NCBI GenBank assembly: GCA_910588775.1
Contig: CAJURH010000003.1
Span: forward strand, 11,358-75,357
Origin: an uncultured Lachnospiraceae bacterium
GTDB taxonomy: Bacteria > Bacillota > Clostridia > Lachnospirales > Lachnospiraceae
DNA: 64,000 nucleotides
Reading direction: 5' to 3'
Part shown: piece after piece, positions 58,880 to 64,000 of the stretch
Numbering within the stretch: the first letter of the stretch is position 1
How the letters are laid out: each line of letters begins with the position of its first letter
The notes under the pieces: model-generated
What the model was told of the DNA's origin: nothing
The model's input: only the letters and a program-made list of their open reading frames with translations
Databases searched by the model: none
Made by a program: the position numbers and the translations under genes

Positions 58880-59990
58880 GTGGTTGAGTTAGATGGATTT
58901 AAAACGATTTTGAATTCTTACACAGAGCCGCTGGTGGAAGTGAGGGATTCACTTTAACCTGGCTGTCAAAGAGAAGCGAATCGAGGAATTGGAACGGGAA
59001 ATGGAGGCGCCAGACTTCTGGGATGATCCCCAGCGTTCCCAGGAAATGACCAAGGAGCTGAAGCGTCTGAAAGACGATCTGGAGACGTATCAGAAGCTGC
59101 AGGGTCAGATGGAGGACATGGAAACCCTGATTGAGATGGGATATGAGGATCAGGACCCGGACGTGATACCGGAGATTCAGGAAATGTTGGATGAATTTCA
59201 GGAGCGCTTTGAGGCCATCCGCATGAAGACGCTGTTGTCCGGCGAATACGACGCAAGCTCTGCCATTGTCACTTTGCATGCGGGAGCCGGCGGCACAGAA
59301 TCTTGTGACTGGGCCAGTATGCTCTACCGGATGTTCACCCGCTGGGGAGAGCGAAAAGGTTTTGATATAGAAGTTTTGGACTATCTGGATGGGGATGAAG
59401 CCGGCGTCAAGTCGGTGACCTTCGAAGTGAAAGGGGAAAACGCCTACGGATATCTGAAGTCGGAGAAAGGCGTGCACCGCCTGGTGCGCATCTCGCCATT
59501 TAACGCGGCGGGCAAGCGTCAGACTTCCTTCGTTTCTTGCGACGTGATGCCGGATATTGAGGAAGACCTGGATATAGAGGTAAAAGACGACGATATCCGC
59601 ATAGACACCTATCGGTCCAGCGGCGCCGGAGGCCAGCACATTAACAAGACTTCGTCAGCTATTCGCATCACGCATTTTCCCACAGGAATAGTGGTGCAGT
59701 GTCAAAACGAACGCTCCCAGCATATGAATAAAGATAAAGCGATGCAGATGTTAAAAGCCAAGTTGTACCTGTTAAAACAGCAGGAAAACCAGGAAAAACT
59801 ATCGGGCATCCGGGGGGAAGTTACGGAGATCGGCTGGGGAAATCAGATCCGGTCGTACGTGATGCAGCCCTATACTATGGTAAAAGACCACAGGACGGGA
59901 CAGGAAATCGGCAATGTGGAAGGCGTTCTGGACGGCAACCTGGACCCGTTTATCAATGCATATTTAAAATTCATGGCTACGGGACAGTAG
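58880..59990 (+). CDS. prfB: Peptide chain release factor 2, needs +1 frameshift
   Basis: Release factor for UGA and UAA. The first frame starts GTG at 58880 and reads 25 codons, VELDGFKTILNSYTEPLVEV then RDSL, before an in-frame TAA at 58955. Skipping T58955 continues as NLAVKEKRIEELEREMEAPD, and so on to the end, 369 residues in total. The body has the RF2 codon-recognition tripeptide SPF in VRISPFNAAGK and the catalytic GGQ in GAGGQHINKT. Known RF2 genes shift at CTT TGA C. Here the site is CTT TAA C, so the stop can also be read by RF1. A GTGAGGG sequence just before acts as the internal Shine-Dalgarno. Confidence 0.93.
58943..58958 (+). promoter_or_regulatory. prfB +1 frameshift site, CTT TAA C
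   Basis: GAGGG (58942-58946) as internal Shine-Dalgarno, then ATTCA, then slip codon CTT (58952-58954) and stop TAA (58955-58957), with C at 58958. The expected stop in this element is TGA. The +1 frame (AAC) joins the two halves of a full-length RF2. Confidence 0.8.
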
Positions 59991-59997
59991 CGGGAAG

Positions 59998-60032
59998 ATA
60001 TGGGCGTGGGGGGATGCCTCCTGCGCCCATAT
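59998..60032 (+). terminator. Hairpin after prfB
   Basis: ATATGGGCG pairs with CGCCCATAT around a 17-base loop that can itself pair (GGGG/CCTCC). The T tail is weak (TGTATTTG). Confidence 0.65.
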
Positions 60033-60095
60033 TGTATTTGTTATGTATCGTCAAATAGCGTGCGTATAAGACAGAGAATTTTGTAGAAAAAAGAC

Positions 60096-60124
60096 TTGCG
60101 AATTGGAAGAGAGTGTGCTAATAT
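60096..60124 (+). promoter_or_regulatory. Sigma-A promoter of the ACT-domain gene
   Basis: TTGCGA (60096-60101), 17-bp spacer, TAATAT (60119-60124). Confidence 0.7.
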
Positions 60125-60179
60125 ATCTTTCGTTGAAATACAAATGTATTTGATATACAAACAAAGGGATGTGCAATAT

Positions 60180-60632
60180 ATGGAAAATGTTCCGAAACGC
60201 CAGAAATATTATGTGGTTCGGGAGAAAGCGGTGCCAGAAGTGCTGGCGCTGGTGGTGGAAGCTAAGAAGCTGCTGGAGTCCGGTAAAGCGGAGACAGTGC
60301 AGGAAGCCACTGATATGGTGGGAATCAGCAGGAGTTCTTTTTACAAATATAAGGACGACATTTTTCCCTTTCATGCGGAGACCAAGGGGAAGACCATCAC
60401 ATTCATCATACAGATGGATGATAAGCCGGGCCTGCTATCCGATGTGTTAGCGACGATTGCGCGTTTTCATGGAAATATTCTGACCATACACCATAGCATT
60501 CCCATAAACGGAGTGGCCATGCTCACATTAAGCGTGGATATTCTTCCGGGCGCCGGGGATGCGCAGGCAATGGTGGAAGATATTGAGCAGCAGCAGGGAA
60601 TACATTACTTAAAAATACTGGGAAGAGAATAA
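60180..60632 (+). CDS. ACT-domain protein (PheB/UPF0735-like)
   Basis: 150 residues. A short helix-turn-helix-like start (KYYVVREKAVPEVLALVVEA, ATDMVGISRSSFYKYKDDIF) followed by an ACT domain (TITFIIQMDDKPGLLSDVLA, ILTIHHSIPINGVAMLTLSV). Family members bind amino acids and often sit by homoserine dehydrogenase or aspartate-kinase genes. The ATG at 60180 follows AAAGGG; the longer frame from 60096 overlaps the promoter. Followed after 38 bp by the COG3635 gene and then aspartokinase, so it is probably their amino-acid sensor. Confidence 0.85.
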   Translation: MENVPKRQKYYVVREKAVPEVLALVVEAKKLLESGKAETVQEATDMVGISRSSFYKYKDDIFPFHAETKGKTITFIIQMDDKPGLLSDVLATIARFHGNILTIHHSIPINGVAMLTLSVDILPGAGDAQAMVEDIEQQQGIHYLKILGRE

Positions 60633-60670
60633 AGCTTAGAAAGCATTGTAGACGAAAGGGGACGTGAGAG

Positions 60671-61876
60671 ATGAAATATGTAGTGATTTTAGGGGATGGC
60701 ATGGCCGATGAACCAGTGGAAGCGCTGGGCGGACAGACGCCGCTGGCATATGCCAAAACGCCAGCCATGGATGATTTGGCGGCAAAGGGAGAAATTGGGC
60801 TGGTGCACACCATTCCCGAAGGAATGCATCCGGGCAGCGACACAGCCAACCTGTCTGTGCTGGGCTACAACCCCAGACAGTATTACACCGGGCGTTCTCC
60901 GCTGGAAGCCTTAAGCATCGGCGTGGCCATGAAGGAAGGCGACGTGGCTTTGCGGTGCAACATGGTTACGCTGACGGAGGATGACGCGCCTTACGAAGAA
61001 CAGACCATCTTGGACCACAGCTCCAGCGAAATCAGTACAAAGGATGCGCAGGTTCTTATGGAGGCGGTGACCAGTCAGATGGCCGATGAGATGTACCAGT
61101 TCTATGTGGGAACCGGCTATCGCCACTGCCTCATTTGGAAAAACGGGACTGTAGCGGAATTGACGGCTCCTCACGATGTGCTGGAGCAGAAAATCGGACA
61201 GTATCTGCCCAAAGAAGATAAGCTGTTAGAGATGCAGAAGCGCAGCTATGAGATTTTGAAAGACCACCCGTTAAACAAAGAGCGCAAGGCAAAAGGCTTA
61301 AATCCGGCCAACAGCTTCTGGTTCTGGGGCGCGGGCACAAAGCCGGGACTGTCCTCTTTCCAGGAGGCGCATCACAAGAAAGGCGCGATGATTTCGGCGG
61401 TGGATTTGTTAAAAGGAATCGCCGTGGGAGCCGGGATGGACAACATTATTGTGGAAGGCGCCAACGCGGGGTTGGACACCAACTATGAAGGAAAAGCCCA
61501 GGCGGCGGTAAAAGCGCTGACTGAAGACGGCTATGATTTTGTATATGTGCATGTGGAAGCTCCCGACGAGATGGGCCATCAGGGCAGCGCGGAGCGCAAG
61601 ATAAAAGCCATTGAGTACCTGGACCAGCGGGTGATTCGTCTGGTGAGAGAAGGGCTTGAGAAGGCGGGAGAGGATTACCGGATGCTGGTTATGCCCGACC
61701 ATCCCACGCCAGTGCGTTTGCGCACCCATACAAGCTCCCCGGTTCCGTATCTGCTGTATGACAGCACATCCATCCAGAACAGGCAGTGGAAGTACCAGGA
61801 AGACCAGGCAATGGAAAGCGGAAACAAGATTGCCCACGGATGGGATATGATGAGATATTTATTTCAGGAAAATTAA
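60671..61876 (+). CDS. COG3635 cofactor-independent phosphoglycerate mutase-like protein
   Basis: 401 residues of the alkaline-phosphatase superfamily. Starts KYVVILGDGMADEPVEALGG with metal-binding D9, GMHPGSDTANLSVLGYNPRQ with the nucleophile Ser, and the late metal sites VEAPDEMGHQG and VMPDHPTPV. The family is named cofactor-independent phosphoglycerate mutase (ApgM). In some annotation systems it is the predicted functional analogue of homoserine kinase. Place next to an ACT protein and aspartokinase favours the second reading. No thrB is in the window. Confidence 0.85.
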   Translation: MKYVVILGDGMADEPVEALGGQTPLAYAKTPAMDDLAAKGEIGLVHTIPEGMHPGSDTANLSVLGYNPRQYYTGRSPLEALSIGVAMKEGDVALRCNMVTLTEDDAPYEEQTILDHSSSEISTKDAQVLMEAVTSQMADEMYQFYVGTGYRHCLIWKNGTVAELTAPHDVLEQKIGQYLPKEDKLLEMQKRSYEILKDHPLNKERKAKGLNPANSFWFWGAGTKPGLSSFQEAHHKKGAMISAVDLLKGIAVGAGMDNIIVEGANAGLDTNYEGKAQAAVKALTEDGYDFVYVHVEAPDEMGHQGSAERKIKAIEYLDQRVIRLVREGLEKAGEDYRMLVMPDHPTPVRLRTHTSSPVPYLLYDSTSIQNRQWKYQEDQAMESGNKIAHGWDMMRYLFQEN

Positions 61877-61912
61877 AAGAAATTGAATCTGTTTGATATA
61901 GAGGAGAAAGGC

Positions 61913-63121
61913 ATGTTAGTTGTAAAGAAATTTGGAGGGACGTCCGTTGCCAATAAAGAGCGGATTTTCAATGTGGCCAAGCGCTGCATAGAAGATTATA
62001 AAAAGGGAAACGATGTGGTGGTTGTCCTGTCAGCCATGGGGAAATATACAGACGAACTGGTGGATATGGCGCAGGATATCACCCCTAAGCCCCCCAAAAG
62101 GGAAATGGATATGCTGTTCACCATCGGGGAGCAGATGTCTGTGGCGCTGATGGCGATGGCGCTGAATCACTTAGGTGTGCCGGCAGTGTCCCTGAATGCT
62201 TTTCAGGTGACCATGCACACCACCAGCGCCTATGGAAATGCCCGTTTGAAAAGGATTGACACAGAGCGTCTGCGCACAGAGCTGGAGAGCCGGAAAATCG
62301 TGGTGGTGACAGGCTTCCAGGGGATTAATAAGTACGACGATTATACGACGCTGGGTCGGGGCGGGTCGGACACCACAGCGGTGGCGCTGGCCGCGGCTCT
62401 TCGGGCGGACGCCTGCGAGATTTACACAGACGTGGACGGCATTTACACAGCGGACCCCAGGCTGGTGCCCACAGCCAGGAAGCTGAAAGAAATCACCTAT
62501 GACGAGATGCTCGATCTGGCCACGCTGGGGGCCGGCGTGCTGCACAACCGTTCTGTTGAAATGGCCAAGAAGTATGGCGTAACTCTGGTTGTGCGCTCAA
62601 GTTTGAATAATGAAGAAGGAACCGTGGTAAAGGAGGATGTGAACGTGGAGAGAATGCTGGTAAGTGGAGTTGCATTGGACAGAAAGGCGGACCGGGTGGC
62701 CATTGTGGGGCTGAAGGATGAGCCGGGAATCGCCTTTAAAGTGTTTGACTGTCTGGCCAGGAAAAATATCAATGTGGATGTGATTCTGCAATCTATTGGC
62801 CGCGATGGCACCAAGGACATTTCCTTTACGGTGGACGACGAGGATATTGAAGAGACCATGGCTACTTTGCAGGAAAACAAATCGCGTCTGGCCTTTGACC
62901 GCATCGAGAGCGAGACGAAGATTGCCAAATTGTCCATCGTGGGAGCGGGCATGATGAGCAATCCGGGTGTGGCGGCCAGAATGTTCGAGACGCTTTATAA
63001 TGCCAATGTGAACATCAACATGATTTCCACGTCTGAGATACGCATCACGGTGCTCATTGAAGAGTCCCAGGGCGAGCGCGCCATCAAAGCGGTGCATGAC
63101 GCGTTCGGTCTGGCGGATTAA
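61913..63121 (+). CDS. lysC: Aspartate kinase
   Basis: 402 residues. First step of lysine, threonine and methionine synthesis: phosphorylates aspartate. N-terminal kinase VVKKFGGTSVANKERIFNVA, ITGFQGINKYDDYTTLGRGG in the ATP/aspartate site and DVDGIYTADPRLVPTARKL. The end carries two ACT domains (VAIVGLKDEPGIAFKVFDCL; LSIVGAGMMSNPGVAARMFE) that bind amino-acid inhibitors. The ATG at 61913 has GGAG before it; the longer frame to 61883 is not needed. No terminator is evident downstream. Confidence 0.95.
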   Translation: MLVVKKFGGTSVANKERIFNVAKRCIEDYKKGNDVVVVLSAMGKYTDELVDMAQDITPKPPKREMDMLFTIGEQMSVALMAMALNHLGVPAVSLNAFQVTMHTTSAYGNARLKRIDTERLRTELESRKIVVVTGFQGINKYDDYTTLGRGGSDTTAVALAAALRADACEIYTDVDGIYTADPRLVPTARKLKEITYDEMLDLATLGAGVLHNRSVEMAKKYGVTLVVRSSLNNEEGTVVKEDVNVERMLVSGVALDRKADRVAIVGLKDEPGIAFKVFDCLARKNINVDVILQSIGRDGTKDISFTVDDEDIEETMATLQENKSRLAFDRIESETKIAKLSIVGAGMMSNPGVAARMFETLYNANVNINMISTSEIRITVLIEESQGERAIKAVHDAFGLAD

Positions 63122-63141
63122 TCGTGTATAATTTCGAAAAA

Positions 63142-63603
63142 TCACATGGGCAGGTGAAACAGGTTCTTACAAGCCCAATTTAGCAAAATAATTGCAATCG
63201 CTCCATAGAGATAGCCATTGCGAAAAGCCATGCCCTGGGGCCGTTTGGCAAGCCATGCGCCTGCGGCGCGGATAAACTTTCCGCGAAAAGCGCCGGGGCG
63301 TTTGGCGGCGATGGCCAACAGCGCTAGGAGATTACGGGTCGCGTACGCCAGATACATTGCCGCGCCATAGACCACCACAGGGTGATAATAGACAGAGCGC
63401 AGCAGTTGTCCGTGCAACAGGGCGATGCAGGCGCGGGTGCCACCGCATCCCGGGCAGTACAGTCCTGTCAGCCGCAGAAAGACGCAGGGGGGCACAGAAA
63501 TGTGTGCGGCCCACATAAATAAAATCAGTCCGCCAGCGGCGGAGGCCAGCGCCAGGCTGGTCAGAAATATTTTTCTCTGTTCGGTATTTTCCATCACATT
63601 CAT
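63142..63603 (-). CDS. DUF2752 membrane protein
   Basis: 153 residues, about three membrane segments. The conserved motif LYCPGCGGTRACIALLHGQL defines DUF2752. Function unknown; the C-x-x-C-G-G-T-R motif might bind a metal or take part in thiol chemistry. Convergent to aspartokinase, which ends 21 bp away. The start is ambiguous between ATG at 63603 and 63594. Confidence 0.85.
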   Translation of the reverse strand: MNVMENTEQRKIFLTSLALASAAGGLILFMWAAHISVPPCVFLRLTGLYCPGCGGTRACIALLHGQLLRSVYYHPVVVYGAAMYLAYATRNLLALLAIAAKRPGAFRGKFIRAAGAWLAKRPQGMAFRNGYLYGAIAIILLNWACKNLFHLPM

Positions 63604-63679
63604 AAGATTTTTCTAATTTCTATTCATTCGTCCAGTGGTCATTGGAAGCTGATTTCAGTATAACATAGTCACATGTTAT

Positions 63680-63708
63680 TTGCATTAATCTTAAAATGTT
63701 GTTATAAT
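63680..63708 (+). promoter_or_regulatory. Sigma-A promoter of the DUF975 gene
   Basis: TTGCAT (63680-63685), 17-bp spacer, TATAAT (63703-63708), about 40 bases before the ATG. Confidence 0.85.
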
Positions 63709-63749
63709 CATTCATAGAATAAGATGTGTGCGGGATGAAGGAGGAGCAT

Positions 63750-64000
63750 ATGAAATACACAGGAAAAGAATTAAAGTGTCGGGCCAGGGAGAGCATGAAA
63801 GGGAACTATTCAGTTCCGATTTTGGCCACCGTGGGCATTGCCATGTTTGCCTTTTTGTTCACCTGTATAACCACGGCTCTTTTTGGCGCAAACGGCACAT
63901 TTTCCATGGTTTTAAATCAGTTGTCCAGCTTGATTTTCTCTCTTATTCTTTCTGTTTTCACGGCAGGCATATGGTATATATATCTGAACATAGGTAGGAA
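63750..64000 (+). CDS. DUF975 membrane protein, 5' part (cut at right edge)
   Basis: At least 83 codons from the ATG at 63750, preceded by GGAGGAG. Reads MKYTGKELKCRARESMKGNY, then hydrophobic segments VPILATVGIAMFAFLFTCIT and LIFSLILSVFTAGIWYIYLN. The start (R-A-R-x-x-M-K-G-N-Y) is that of DUF975 proteins, multi-pass membrane proteins common in Clostridia. The rest lies outside the window. Confidence 0.85.
   Translation, partial: MKYTGKELKCRARESMKGNYSVPILATVGIAMFAFLFTCITTALFGANGTFSMVLNQLSSLIFSLILSVFTAGIWYIYLNIGR

Noticed and set aside
58989..59990. RF2 starting at TTG 58989 or ATG 59001 without a frameshift
   Set aside because: It would lose the conserved N-terminal helix, and the upstream GTG frame encodes exactly the missing RF2 N-terminus, so the frameshift reading is better.
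1..64000. CRISPR arrays, rRNA genes, insertion sequences, prophage
   Set aside because: No regularly spaced repeats, no rRNA signature and no transposase, integrase or phage structural genes were seen on either strand.

Overview
The window reads as a gut-type Firmicute of the Lachnospiraceae or a close relative (class Clostridia). The support is strong AGGAGG ribosome-binding sites, consensus sigma-A promoters, a PHP-type DnaE, Firmicute protein families (CvfB, COG3635 phosphoglycerate-mutase-like, DUF975, DUF5714, a YkuD transpeptidase with PG-binding domain) and a large glucuronide-use operon. No rRNA, insertion sequence, prophage or CRISPR array was seen. The placement is inference; no 16S is present.

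Left part (1-7000): the 5' part of murG runs off the left edge. A divergent pair follows, a membrane-anchored DUF4367-like protein and a small secreted protein. Then comes a drug or membrane-stress module: cardiolipin synthase, a MerR regulator and a MATE pump. The promoters of the synthase and the pump both have 19-bp spacers and nearly the same operator, so one regulator probably controls both. A RelE/ParE toxin with a short Phd-like antitoxin closes this part.

Uronate region (7000-19000): uidA, a GPH-family symporter, a HAD hydrolase, a GH3 glycosidase, uxuA, uxuB, eda, kdgK and uxaC. Together they give uptake, glucuronide hydrolysis and the whole route glucuronate > fructuronate > mannonate > KDG > KDPG > pyruvate plus glyceraldehyde-3-phosphate. 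uidA and the symporter share a 13/14-bp motif in their leaders.

Minus-strand block (19000-35700): a YhaO/SbcD-like phosphoesterase, an EF-hand protein, an M29 aminopeptidase, a large surface protein, murF-ddl-L,D-transpeptidase (cell wall), an aspartate-type aminotransferase, a COG2426 membrane protein, hisC and an FtsA-like ATPase with C-terminal beta-grasp-like modules.

Middle (35800-47500): tRNA-Ser(CGA), tRNA-Gln(CTG), cvfB, dnaE, AIM24 and TerD proteins, two nitroreductases, an RlmI-like methyltransferase, a CPA2 antiporter, a carboxymuconolactone decarboxylase protein and a cupin.

Right part (47500-64000): a four-gene minus-strand operon (DUF6951, a Nif11-like small protein, a ferredoxin-type aldo/keto reductase, DUF6506). 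Then a putative sugar-sensing system in which a histidine kinase and response regulator lie between two membrane-anchored solute-binding proteins with no transporter. Next are an EamA protein, a DHFR-like protein, an FGGY kinase with a class II aldolase, a DUF5714 protein, prfB with a +1 frameshift site whose in-frame stop is TAA instead of TGA, and an ACT protein, COG3635 protein and aspartokinase that look like an aspartate-family amino-acid set. A DUF2752 protein and a partial DUF975 protein end the window. Three related ~110-bp inverted-repeat elements lie between genes.
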